DNA of 10,000 nucleotides from Kiritimatiellota bacterium (GCA_008636095.1 VSJD01000352.1:1-10000); one strand, 5' to 3'; shown: positions 1 through 5,441, counted from the first letter of the stretch. A program made the numbers and translations. The notes: generated from the sequence alone by a model not told the origin.

Positions 1-1
1 A

Positions 2-277
2 ATCGTAGCCGAGTCCTACGCGCGCATATTCTTCCGCAACGCCATTGCCACCGGTGAGCAATACCCGTGCGAGACGGCAACCAATCTGCGGGCCGTCTTC
101 CAGACCGGCGATGAAGCCGAAATCCGGCTCGACCGCGAGGAGATCGTACATGTGAAGTCCGGTAAGGTCTTTAAACTGAAATCGTTGGGCGCCGTGATGC
201 CGGTAGTCAGCGCCGGTGGACTCTTTGCCTATGCGCGCAAGACGGGCATGATAGCTTCACAGGCAGATAGGCTATAG
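2..277 (+). CDS. leuD: 3-isopropylmalate dehydratase small subunit, C-terminal part
   Basis: The last 91 codons of a gene that begins left of the window, ending at TAG 275-277. The product pairs with LeuC to isomerise 2-isopropylmalate to 3-isopropylmalate in cytoplasmic leucine biosynthesis. The visible part opens with IVAESYARIFFRNAIATG, the conserved LeuD stretch around the Ser and Arg residues that contact substrate, and continues with the usual short beta-rich tail. Small subunits of this archaeal/short type are about 160-200 residues, so roughly half is seen. A homoaconitase small subunit would look similar here, and the upstream leuC would settle it. The last residues (about QADRL) and the stop codon lie in a seven-base-period repeat tract, so the extreme C-terminus is probably repeat-derived. 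The family call is firm; exact substrate is inferred. Confidence 0.86.
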   Translation: MVAESYARIFFRNAIATGEQYPCETATNLRAVFQTGDEAEIRLDREEIVHVKSGKVFKLKSLGAVMPVVSAGGLFAYARKTGMIASQADRL

Positions 278-292
278 GCTATGGACTGTTAG
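265..292. repeat. Degenerate heptamer tract at the leuD stop
   Basis: Seven-base units AGATAGG, CTATAGG, CTATGGA and CTGTTAG follow each other at 265-271, 272-278, 279-285 and 286-292. The tract overlaps the last three codons and the stop of leuD. Short degenerate heptamer tracts also occur at 4253-4289, 5237-5271 and 5335-5359, so this looks like one member of a genome-wide class rather than chance. The tract is short, and the last unit is poor. Confidence 0.5.
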
Positions 293-414
293 TGTCTACA
301 CCCATAACATGTATGCTTTTGCGGAGAAGATGAACGAGTTAAATGTTGCCTGGGCCTCCCCCTGCTCTAACGGAGGAGATTGGGTGGCATGTAAACGCAG
401 GGCGAATTTCGCTT

Positions 415-428
415 CCCGCGTAAGCGGG
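415..428. repeat. Small perfect hairpin CCCGC/GCGGG
   Basis: A 5-bp GC stem with a GTAA loop lies a few bases before the A-run that opens the larger palindrome. On the plus strand it is followed by ATTTAAAAAAG and not by a clean T-run, so it is not a convincing plus-strand terminator. Read from the minus strand, a T-run precedes rather than follows it. It is more likely part of the repeat cluster. Confidence 0.5.
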
Positions 429-432
429 ATTT

Positions 433-545
433 AAAAAAGCAAGGCAAGTTTGGCTCAGATGCGCCGGCGGCGGGCGAAGCGCTATACTCGTGTATGCGCA
501 AGCGCGGTAACGGCACAGATGAGCCGAAATCGCCGATGCCTTTTT
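433..545. repeat. 113-bp imperfect palindrome, possible bidirectional terminator
   Basis: The element opens with AAAAAAGC (433-440) and closes with GATGCCTTTTT (535-545). Paired blocks are centred on about 489: GGCTCA at 452-457 with TGAGCC at 520-525, and the inner GCGCTATAC (479-487) with GTATGCGC (492-499), the last with a bulge. The whole can fold into a long interrupted cruciform or hairpin with A-run and T-run feet. Such a stem followed by five T residues could end leuD transcripts, but the symmetry suggests an interspersed palindromic repeat first. Copy number in the genome cannot be seen from this window. Confidence 0.6.
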
Positions 546-570
546 CAAACGAAATTCGCACTGCTATTAT
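542..570 (+). promoter_or_regulatory. Possible sigma70-type promoter for the parA fusion gene
   Basis: TTTTCA at 542-547 (four of six matches to TTGACA) and TATTAT at 565-570 (five of six to TATAAT) are 17 bp apart. This would start transcription near 577, about 50 bases before the ATG at 628. The -35 lies in the T-run foot of the palindrome, so the repeat may have supplied part of the promoter. The match is modest and could be chance in this AT-richer stretch. Confidence 0.3.
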
Positions 571-590
571 CCAATAACGAGCGATAATAG
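564..590. promoter_or_regulatory. 8-bp perfect inverted repeat, candidate operator
   Basis: CTATTATC at 564-571 and GATAATAG at 583-590 are exact reverse complements with an 11-base spacer. The left arm overlaps the proposed -10 (565-570), and the whole lies 37 bases before the start codon of the ParA fusion. That position suits a repressor site or a transcript hairpin in the leader. No regulator gene lies in the window, so its role is inferred from position only. Confidence 0.4.
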
Positions 591-627
591 AAAACAGCCT
601 GCAGCTTATCCACCTGAGCAGCGACTT

Positions 628-2586
628 ATGAACGCAACGCGGGTCATAGCCTTTGCCAATCAGAAGGGCGGCGTGGGGAAAACCACGACGGCCGTCAACC
701 TGGCCGCCTGCCTGGCCGCGCTCGGCCAGGACATGCTGGTCATTGACCTGGACCCGCAGGCCAATGCCACCAGCGCGCTGGGTATTGAAAAGCAACCGGG
801 CCACAGCGTCTATGCCACGCTCCTCGATGAGAGTACGCTCCAGGAAGAAATTATCGGCACGGTGGTGAAGCGCCTGGACCTGATCCCTTCCGAATTGGAC
901 CTGGCCGGCGCCGAGGTGGATATCGCCCGGTCCGAGCACTATCTGCACTGTTTCCAGAAGGCCTTGACCCCGCTCCTGGCCGAGAACCACTATAATTATA
1001 TTTTCATTGACTGCCCGCCCTCACTCGGCATTCTCACCAGCAATGCGCTCACGGCGGCACACGCCATGATCATTCCCGTCCAATGCGAATATCTGGCGCT
1101 GGAGGGACTGAGCATGATCACCCGGATGATCGAGCAGTTGCGTGTCGGCGGCGCCAACCCCGAGCTGATCCTGGACGGCATTGTCATGACCATGTTTGAT
1201 GGCCGCACCCGGCTGTCCCTCCAGGTCATCGAGGAAGTGAAGAAGCATTTTGGGGAGCGCGTGTACGAGACGGCCATTCCGCGTACAGTTCGCCTGAGTG
1301 AAGCCCCCAGTTTCGGCCAGCCCATCATGCTCTACGATCCGCGGGGCACGGGCGCGCTGGCGTATCGGGCGCTGGCTAAGGAGTTTCTGCGGCGGCATCG
1401 GCCTGCCCACCGACCTGTCCACCATAGCTTTAGCGACGGTGGAAACCCCAGGGGCGAAGGCGGGACGCGGGAAGCCGGACCGCAGGTGGCCATCCCGAAG
1501 GCACTCTCGTCCCGGGAACGTCTGCACCGCGCCTATTTCCAGGAAGAAATGGATCGTCCCGCTGTTTATGTCCGGACTGGATTCCCCGATCAGGATCCAT
1601 CCTATGATCCTTTGAAAGCCTGCCTGGCGGAACGGGCGGAATTGAAAGTCGGCTGGAACGGACGCCAGTTCGAAACGCCCTATCCAACGGAAACGAATCG
1701 CGAGCCGTATTCCAACGATTTTGTGCGGGTCATTACGCGCCTCACCACGCCCAAGGGGGTTCTGCAGGCCAATCGGCTGGAAAGCCTGAAAGGCCAACCT
1801 GGCATGTCTGAAACCCATTTTATCAAAACACGGGAAGACGCCGAGGCTTGGCTTTCACTGCCCCTGCCTGAAATCCAGGGTGACGTCAACTCGTTTTTCG
1901 AGATGGAGCAAAAAATCGGTGACCGGGGCATTGTGGATGTCAGTGTGGGCTCTAATCCGGCAGGCGTGGCGGTAGAGCTTATGGGATCAGACCCGTTTGC
2001 CATGTTCTCGGTTATGGATCGGGACGTGATTCATGCCCTGTGCGCGCGGCAGATGCAAATCACGCTGAACGCGGTAAAATTCCTGTTGGCTCACAAAATT
2101 GGCCCATATTTCCGTATGGACGGCGAAGAATATATTACCCCGCCACTCCATGGCCCCCGGGATTTCAACGATTTTAACGTGAAATACGATAAACCTATTA
2201 TTGATTTGATCCATGCGGCCGGGAGCCGGATGCATATCCACTGCCACGGCCGAATCAAGCAGGTGTTCAAAGAATTTCTCGACATGGGCACGGATGTCCT
2301 GCACCCCTTTGAGGCGCCGCCCATGGGAGATATCACAGCCGCCGAAGCAAAAGCTCAAGCCCGCGGCAAGCTATGTCTGGAAGGCAATATCCAAATCGCC
2401 GCCATGTATGAGCATAAGCCGGAAACCGTCCGGGCGGAAACCGAAGCGTTGATTCGGGATGCCTTTGACGACCGGCGCGGGCTGATTGTCTGCCCGACGG
2501 CCTCCCCTTATATCCGGGGCGCCGGCGGCCAATGCCTTGAGCAGTTCAAGGCCATGATTGACACGGTCGTGAACTGGAAACCGTGA
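628..2586 (+). CDS. Soj/ParA ATPase fused in frame to a URO-D/MtaA-like methyltransferase domain
   Basis: One open frame of 652 codons joins two normally separate proteins. Residues 1-257 are a full Soj-type ParA ATPase, which moves or positions DNA or other cargo by ATP-dependent dimerisation. Visible motifs are deviant Walker A KGGVGKTT (13-20), IDLDPQAN (39-46), Walker B IFIDCPPS (125-132) and the C-terminal RLSEAPSFGQP segment. Residues about 287-652 are a full-length uroporphyrinogen decarboxylase-superfamily domain of the MtaA/CmuA corrinoid-methyltransferase type, with HIHCHG (536-541) and Cys622 (VCPTASP) as likely zinc ligands. Residues 258-286 are a low-complexity linker that coincides with a quasi-palindrome. 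If the two parts are translated separately, the second could begin at GTG 1486 (weak ribosome site) or ATG 1549. No parB follows. Each domain call is firm; whether one polypeptide is made is uncertain, and a lost stop or an assembly error could give the same picture. Confidence 0.8.
   Translation: MNATRVIAFANQKGGVGKTTTAVNLAACLAALGQDMLVIDLDPQANATSALGIEKQPGHSVYATLLDESTLQEEIIGTVVKRLDLIPSELDLAGAEVDIARSEHYLHCFQKALTPLLAENHYNYIFIDCPPSLGILTSNALTAAHAMIIPVQCEYLALEGLSMITRMIEQLRVGGANPELILDGIVMTMFDGRTRLSLQVIEEVKKHFGERVYETAIPRTVRLSEAPSFGQPIMLYDPRGTGALAYRALAKEFLRRHRPAHRPVHHSFSDGGNPRGEGGTREAGPQVAIPKALSSRERLHRAYFQEEMDRPAVYVRTGFPDQDPSYDPLKACLAERAELKVGWNGRQFETPYPTETNREPYSNDFVRVITRLTTPKGVLQANRLESLKGQPGMSETHFIKTREDAEAWLSLPLPEIQGDVNSFFEMEQKIGDRGIVDVSVGSNPAGVAVELMGSDPFAMFSVMDRDVIHALCARQMQITLNAVKFLLAHKIGPYFRMDGEEYITPPLHGPRDFNDFNVKYDKPIIDLIHAAGSRMHIHCHGRIKQVFKEFLDMGTDVLHPFEAPPMGDITAAEAKAQARGKLCLEGNIQIAAMYEHKPETVRAETEALIRDAFDDRRGLIVCPTASPYIRGAGGQCLEQFKAMIDTVVNWKP
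1418..1443. repeat. 26-bp quasi-palindrome in the ParA/URO-D linker
   Basis: TCCACC (1418-1423) and GGTGGA (1438-1443) are perfect complementary ends. Over the full 26 bases, 20 positions agree with the reverse complement, several of the rest being G-T pairs in RNA. It encodes part of the linker (about PVHHSFSDGGN), just past the expected end of ParA at residue 257. Its position suggests a small intergenic palindrome that became translated when the ParA stop was lost. Confidence 0.5.
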
Positions 2587-2590
2587 AATA

Positions 2591-3151
2591 TCAGGCCAGA
2601 CCCAACTCCGCTTCCCTTTCTTTGCGCATCCGTTTAAGTTTGCCTGCCAGGGTAATTTTCTTGACCGGTGAAACGCGGTCCACGAACAGCACCCCGTTCA
2701 GGTGATCCATTTCGTGCTGGATGACGCGGGCCAGCATGCCGCAGGCGCGCAATTCCCGTTGAACACCCTGGATATCGAGGAAGGACACCGTAACTTCGGC
2801 CGCGCGGTTGACCGGCGCCCAGATTTCCGGAACACTCAAACAGCCTTCTGTCTCGCGCTGGGCCCCTTTTTTGGCCACCAGAACAGGATTCAGCATAACC
2901 AGCGGTAACGTCACATCCGGATTCAGGCGCGGGCCATCCGGCACGGCAACGTCAATGGCCGGCGGAAGATCCATAACGCAGATCTGGATGGTTTGGCCGA
3001 TTTGCTGGGCCGCCAGACCGATACCCTTCCGTTCCTTCATGATCCGGAGCATATCGCCGGAGAGGACTTTGATGGCGCCATCGATGCGGTTGACGATCTC
3101 CGCCTTCTGCCGGAGCACCGGATCGCCATAAGTACAGAATCGGTAATTCAT
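2591..3151 (-). CDS. def: Peptide deformylase
   Basis: A 186-residue metalloenzyme that removes the formyl group from the N-terminal methionine of new proteins at the ribosome exit. All three family motifs are present: GIGLAAQQIG (43-52), EGCLS (101-105, with Cys103 as metal ligand) and HEMDH (145-149, with His145 and His149 as ligands and Glu146 as the catalytic acid/base). Length is slightly above the usual 165-180, explained by a Pro/Asp-rich insert at about 62-82 (AIDVAVPDGPRLNPD) before the beta strand leading to EGCLS. The ATG has a good ribosome site, AAGGA at 3159-3163 on the complement, 7 bases away. The gene converges on the ParA fusion with only 4 bp between stops and no fmt beside it, so it is probably a single-gene transcript. 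Confidence 0.96.
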   Translation of the reverse strand: MNYRFCTYGDPVLRQKAEIVNRIDGAIKVLSGDMLRIMKERKGIGLAAQQIGQTIQICVMDLPPAIDVAVPDGPRLNPDVTLPLVMLNPVLVAKKGAQRETEGCLSVPEIWAPVNRAAEVTVSFLDIQGVQRELRACGMLARVIQHEMDHLNGVLFVDRVSPVKKITLAGKLKRMRKEREAELGLA

Positions 3152-3177
3152 GGGAAAATCCTTGACCGTTGCATTCT

Positions 3178-3206
3178 ACTATAATGGGCCTGCCGACGGG
3201 GTGCAA
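3178..3206 (-). promoter_or_regulatory. sigma70-type promoter of def
   Basis: Read on the minus strand, TTGCAC (complement of 3201-3206) and TATAGT (complement of 3178-3183) are separated by exactly 17 bp. Both hexamers are close to consensus. Transcription would begin near 3171, giving a leader of about 20 bases that still includes the AAGGA ribosome site at 3159-3163. This is the best promoter in the window. Confidence 0.65.
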
Positions 3207-3270
3207 CCCAAAACCGATCCGCCGTCCGCGCTCATAAATTATCATTATGGCCTTCCGTCATCAGCGAACA

Positions 3271-3430
3271 TGTCATCCCGAGCGAAGTCCTGAAGCATGC
3301 GCTTCGCTTAACTTCAGGGCGAAGTCGAGGGATCTCTATTTGTGCGCAACACGTTCGGCTGGAGATTCTTCGACTTTCCGCCACGGGCGGACCCGCCTCT
3401 GGAGGGCGCTACGCTACGTTCAGAATGACA
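3271..3430. repeat. 160-bp interspersed repeat with inverted ends and palindromic inserts
   Basis: The ends TGTCATCCCGAGCGA (3271-3285) and, read on the complement, TGTCATTCTGAACGT (3416-3430) match at 11 of 15 positions, as in small non-coding palindromic elements. The core holds GCGAAGTC, GAGGGATCT and GGAGATTCTTCGACT, wording familiar from intergenic repeats of many environmental bacteria. Two internal hairpins look like later insertions: CCTGAAG...CTTCAGG at about 3289-3318, flanked by repeated GCGAAGTC, and TCCGCC-ACG-GGCGGA at about 3377-3391. A 66-codon frame spans it but is only the repeat read as protein. No transposase is linked. Confidence 0.7.
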
Positions 3431-3514
3431 GACCAACAGAACTCTGACAGTCGGTTGCGGCCATAATGTTGGTCCGCGCTTGCCAAACCGCGACCATTCC
3501 TCTAAAGTTTCGCC
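3431..3514. other. Leader ahead of the Dpm1-like gene
   Basis: Between the repeat and the ATG at 3515 lies an inverted pair GACCAAC (3431-3437) and GTTGGTC (3468-3474), and a second near-match GGTTGCGG (3453-3460) with CCGCGACC (3488-3495). These could form alternative stems. There is no clear -35/-10 pair and no strong ribosome site before 3515, so the promoter of the sugar-lipid genes is not identified. Confidence 0.3.
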
Positions 3515-4243
3515 ATGTCCGAAATTCTGGTTGTTATTCCAACCTATAATGAGGCGGAAAATATTCGGCTGATCACCGCAGCCGTGTTGTCAGCTTGTCC
3601 GCAAGCCAATGTTCTGTTCGTGGACGACAATTCCCCGGACGGTACCGGGCGCCTGGCAGACGCCATGGGCCAGGCAGATCCGCGCGTGCATGTCCTGCAT
3701 AAGCAGGATAAACAGGGGCTGGGCCGCGCCTATATCGCCGGGTTCAAGTGGGCTCTGGAGCGGCATTATCGCTATATCTTCGAGATGGACGCTGATTTTT
3801 CACACAACCCCATGGAAATCCCGAAATTTCTCGAGGCCGCCGCAAACGCCGATCTCATCCTGGGTTCCCGTTACATCAACGGCATCCGCATCGTCAACTG
3901 GCCGCTCAACCGGCTGATCCTGAGCAAGGGCGCCAGCCTGTATGTCCGCCTGTTGACCGGCATGCCCTTCAGCGACCCGACCGGCGGCTACAAGTGCTTT
4001 CGCCGCGAAGTGCTGGAGGCCATCAACCTGGACCGTATCCGCTCCAACGGGTACTCGTTCCAGATCGAAATGACCCATACCGCCTGGAAACTCGGCTTCC
4101 GGATCGTGGAAGTACCCATTATTTTTGAAGATCGCCGCTCAGGCCAGTCCAAGATGAATTCGGCTATCGTCCGGGAGGCGCTCGGCATGGTTCTTCGCCT
4201 GCGCTTCCGATTTCAGCAGATGAAAAATCCGGCAGTAAAATAA
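3515..4243 (+). CDS. Polyprenyl-phosphate mannosyltransferase (Dpm1-like, GT2)
   Basis: A 242-residue GT2 enzyme expected to move mannose (or a related hexose) from GDP-sugar to polyprenyl phosphate at the cytoplasmic face of the membrane. Seen motifs: VVIPTYNEAENI (6-17), VDDNSPDGTG (36-45), the metal/nucleotide-binding DAD within MDADFSHNP (91-99), GSRY (117-120), GGYKCFRREVL (157-167) and FEDRRSGQSKM (204-214), which is highly typical of dolichol-phosphate-mannose synthase. There is no C-terminal membrane segment, so it is the short soluble Dpm1 form rather than the form carrying a GtrA-like domain. It is followed after 2 bp (or 41 bp, depending on the start chosen) by the UbiA gene, consistent with one transcript. 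Sugar specificity (mannose versus glucose or other) is inferred from the close motif match, not proven. Confidence 0.92.
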   Translation: MSEILVVIPTYNEAENIRLITAAVLSACPQANVLFVDDNSPDGTGRLADAMGQADPRVHVLHKQDKQGLGRAYIAGFKWALERHYRYIFEMDADFSHNPMEIPKFLEAAANADLILGSRYINGIRIVNWPLNRLILSKGASLYVRLLTGMPFSDPTGGYKCFRREVLEAINLDRIRSNGYSFQIEMTHTAWKLGFRIVEVPIIFEDRRSGQSKMNSAIVREALGMVLRLRFRFQQMKNPAVK

Positions 4244-4252
4244 CTGTGGCGT

Positions 4253-4289
4253 GGTTCAACGGTTCACGGTTAGGAGGTTCACGGTTGGG
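4253..4289. repeat. Tandem 15-bp/heptamer repeat containing the UbiA ribosome site
   Basis: CGGTTCACGGTTAGG (4260-4274) is followed directly by AGGTTCACGGTTGGG (4275-4289), two mismatches in 15, after a further GGTTCA at 4253. The underlying unit is seven to eight bases (GGTTCAN). If translated from GTG 4246 it gives a GSRLG-GSRLG tandem. It also supplies AGGAGG at 4272-4277. Confidence 0.6.
4272..4287 (+). promoter_or_regulatory. Ribosome binding site that decides the UbiA-gene start
   Basis: AGGAGG at 4272-4277 lies 7 bases before an in-frame TTG at 4285-4287. The longer reading from GTG 4246 has no purine-rich site before it and would translate the repeat tract. On this ground TTG 4285 is preferred, despite TTG being the rarer start. 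Confidence 0.55.
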
Positions 4290-5244
4290 AAATTCGATAG
4301 AAAAATCGCCAGACAGTATACCTCCGCCGCAGGCAGCCGCCACGCCCCGGCTGACACTCCGGAATCTGGCGCGCGCCCTGCGGCCCCGGCAGTGGACCAA
4401 AAACATCGTGGTGCTGGCGGCATTCTTCTTTGCCCTGGGCGACAAGCAACAGCACCTTTCCCCACTCATGTTCGGCTGGGCCCTGCTGGCCGCGGCCCTG
4501 TTTTGCATCACGTCCAGCGCCGTGTATATATTTAACGACATTATTGACCGCCAACGCGATTCCGCGCACCCCGTCAAGCGATTACGGCCCATTGCGTCGG
4601 GCGCGATCCCGGTGGCGACGGCCTGGGCAGTTGCGTTTATCCTGCTGGGTATCGGTATGGGCGGGTCCTGGTTTGTGGCGCCGGATTTCGCGCTGATGGT
4701 CAGCATGTATGTGGCGTTGCAGATCGCTTACACGTTATGGCTCAAGCATGTGGCTTTGGTGGACGTGTTTGTAATCGCCTTTGGTTTTGTCCTGCGGGCA
4801 ATTGCCGGCGGGTTTGCCGTGAACGTGACGATCTCCTCCTGGCTGCTGATCTGCACGTTCCTGATGGCGCTGTTCCTGGCCCTCTGCAAGCGCCGGCATG
4901 AGAAACGGTTGATGGAGGAAAAACAGCTGTTTAATCTCCGGCCAAGCCTGAATGACAGCGACCAGCGGCTCTTCGATCAGTTGATTGCCATCATGGCCGG
5001 CGCGGTTATCATCGCCTACGCCATCTACACCCAGTGGCCGGACACCGTGGCGAAGTTTCAGACCACCCACCTCAGCTTTACCATTCCTTTTGTCATCTTT
5101 GGCATGTTTCGCTACCTGGACCTGGTCTATCGCCAGGCCAAGGGCGACCAGCCGGAATATATCCTGCTCACCGATATCCCGCTGATTCTGGACGTCCTCT
5201 TATTTGGCGTCTGCGTCTGGTGGATAATTATAGGGAATGGTTGA
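4285..5244 (+). CDS. UbiA-family decaprenyl-phosphate phosphoribosyltransferase-like protein
   Basis: A polytopic UbiA-superfamily membrane prenyltransferase, 319 residues from TTG 4285 (332 from GTG 4246). Closest in form to DPPR synthase, which transfers 5-phosphoribose from PRPP to polyprenyl phosphate. Seen: the start RPRQWTKN, typical of this branch; the Mg-binding NDIIDRQRD (84-92, NDxxDxxxD); the family's paired YTLWLKHVALVD (149-160) second motif; and about eight or nine hydrophobic segments ending VLLFGVCVWWIII. After it would come epimerisation to a polyprenyl-phospho-arabinose-type donor, but no DprE1/DprE2 homologue is in the window. It lies between two polyprenyl-phosphate sugar genes, which fits a lipid-linked pentose role better than ubiquinone or haem O synthesis. 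Both its start and its stop (TGA 5242-5244) fall within heptamer repeat tracts, so both termini may drift among relatives. Confidence 0.85.
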   Translation: MGNSIEKSPDSIPPPQAAATPRLTLRNLARALRPRQWTKNIVVLAAFFFALGDKQQHLSPLMFGWALLAAALFCITSSAVYIFNDIIDRQRDSAHPVKRLRPIASGAIPVATAWAVAFILLGIGMGGSWFVAPDFALMVSMYVALQIAYTLWLKHVALVDVFVIAFGFVLRAIAGGFAVNVTISSWLLICTFLMALFLALCKRRHEKRLMEEKQLFNLRPSLNDSDQRLFDQLIAIMAGAVIIAYAIYTQWPDTVAKFQTTHLSFTIPFVIFGMFRYLDLVYRQAKGDQPEYILLTDIPLILDVLLFGVCVWWIIIGNG

Positions 5245-5271
5245 TGGTTGATGGAAAATGGTCAATGGGAA
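5237..5271. repeat. Heptamer tract ATGGNNN, left arm
   Basis: Five successive seven-base units begin with ATGG at 5237, 5244, 5251, 5258 and 5265 (ATGGTTG twice, ATGGAAA, ATGGTCA, ATGGGAA). The stop codon of the UbiA-family gene lies across the first two units. It is the left arm of an inverted pair with 5335-5359. Confidence 0.75.
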
Positions 5272-5334
5272 ACATGTTCCCGCGCTGGCCATCAGTCCAG
5301 AGCTATAGAAGTTGCATACTTCCTGTTTCATAGA
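5272..5334. other. 63-bp core between inverted heptamer arms
   Basis: Mostly unremarkable sequence holding one perfect short hairpin, GAAGT-TGCAT-ACTTC, at 5308-5322. No gene or clear promoter is seen. Its only notable feature is being framed by heptamer tracts of opposite orientation. Confidence 0.4.
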
Positions 5335-5359
5335 CCATCAACCATTTCCCATTAACCAT
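5335..5359. repeat. Heptamer tract NNNCCAT, right arm (inverted)
   Basis: CCAT recurs at exactly seven-base steps: 5335, 5342, 5349 and 5356. It is the reverse complement in kind of the ATGGNNN units at 5237-5271, so together they make a 123-bp inverted-repeat cassette filling the gap ahead of the DUF2723 gene. Confidence 0.75.
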
Positions 5360-5423
5360 TCTTCAGTTGACCTGCTCCCGGCAACTTTGTAGGATGCGTT
5401 TTCAATTGCCTTCTTGGAATCAC

Positions 5424-5441
5424 GAGGAGTTGCACCCTATG
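5424..5441 (+). promoter_or_regulatory. Ribosome binding site deciding the DUF2723 start
   Basis: GAGGAG at 5424-5429 stands 9 bases before ATG 5439-5441. The frame is open back to TTG 5367, but that codon has no ribosome site and the extra 24 residues look non-coding. ATG 5439 is therefore preferred. Confidence 0.65.

Larger units (their letters stand above)
278..627. other. Intergenic gap between leuD and the parA fusion, repeat-filled
   Basis: No credible gene is seen in these 350 bases on either strand. The left part (about 293-410) holds no recognisable signal apart from a weak CTCC/GGAG inverted pair near 355-380. From 415 onward it is almost all structured DNA: a perfect 5-bp hairpin CCCGC-GTAA-GCGGG at 415-428, a 113-bp palindrome at 433-545, then a possible promoter and an 8-bp inverted repeat ahead of the parA start. 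Small reading frames here run straight through the palindromes and have no family resemblance. Confidence 0.7.

Noticed and set aside
433..545. tRNA or small structured RNA gene
   Set aside because: No cloverleaf arms, T-loop or CCA-type end could be placed; the symmetry is that of a simple palindrome.
339..548. A 69-codon minus-strand frame in the leuD to parA gap
   Set aside because: It runs through the hairpin and the long palindrome; there is no ribosome site and no protein character.
367..990. A 207-codon minus-strand frame from the gap into the parA part
   Set aside because: Most of it is antisense to the ParA motifs, and the rest is repeat DNA.
1298..1615. A 105-codon plus-strand frame overlapping the ParA/URO-D linker, considered as evidence for a frameshift
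   Set aside because: Its residues do not continue either domain, so the zero frame is correct on both sides and no frameshift is needed.
1021..1818. A 265-codon minus-strand open frame across the ParA/URO-D junction
   Set aside because: No family resemblance; it mirrors the real gene in GC-rich coding DNA. Its presence does not help explain the fusion.
3247..3447. A 66-codon plus-strand frame between def and the Dpm1-like gene
   Set aside because: It coincides with the 3271-3430 repeat; the peptide (HPERSPEACAS and so on) is the repeat read as protein.
5237..5359. CRISPR-like array
   Set aside because: Repeat units are only seven bases and contiguous, with no spacers of 30 or so bases; they are heptamer tracts.
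5237..5359. Rho-independent terminator for the UbiA gene
   Set aside because: The arms are complementary in kind but separated by 63 bases, are not GC-rich and have no T-run after the second arm.
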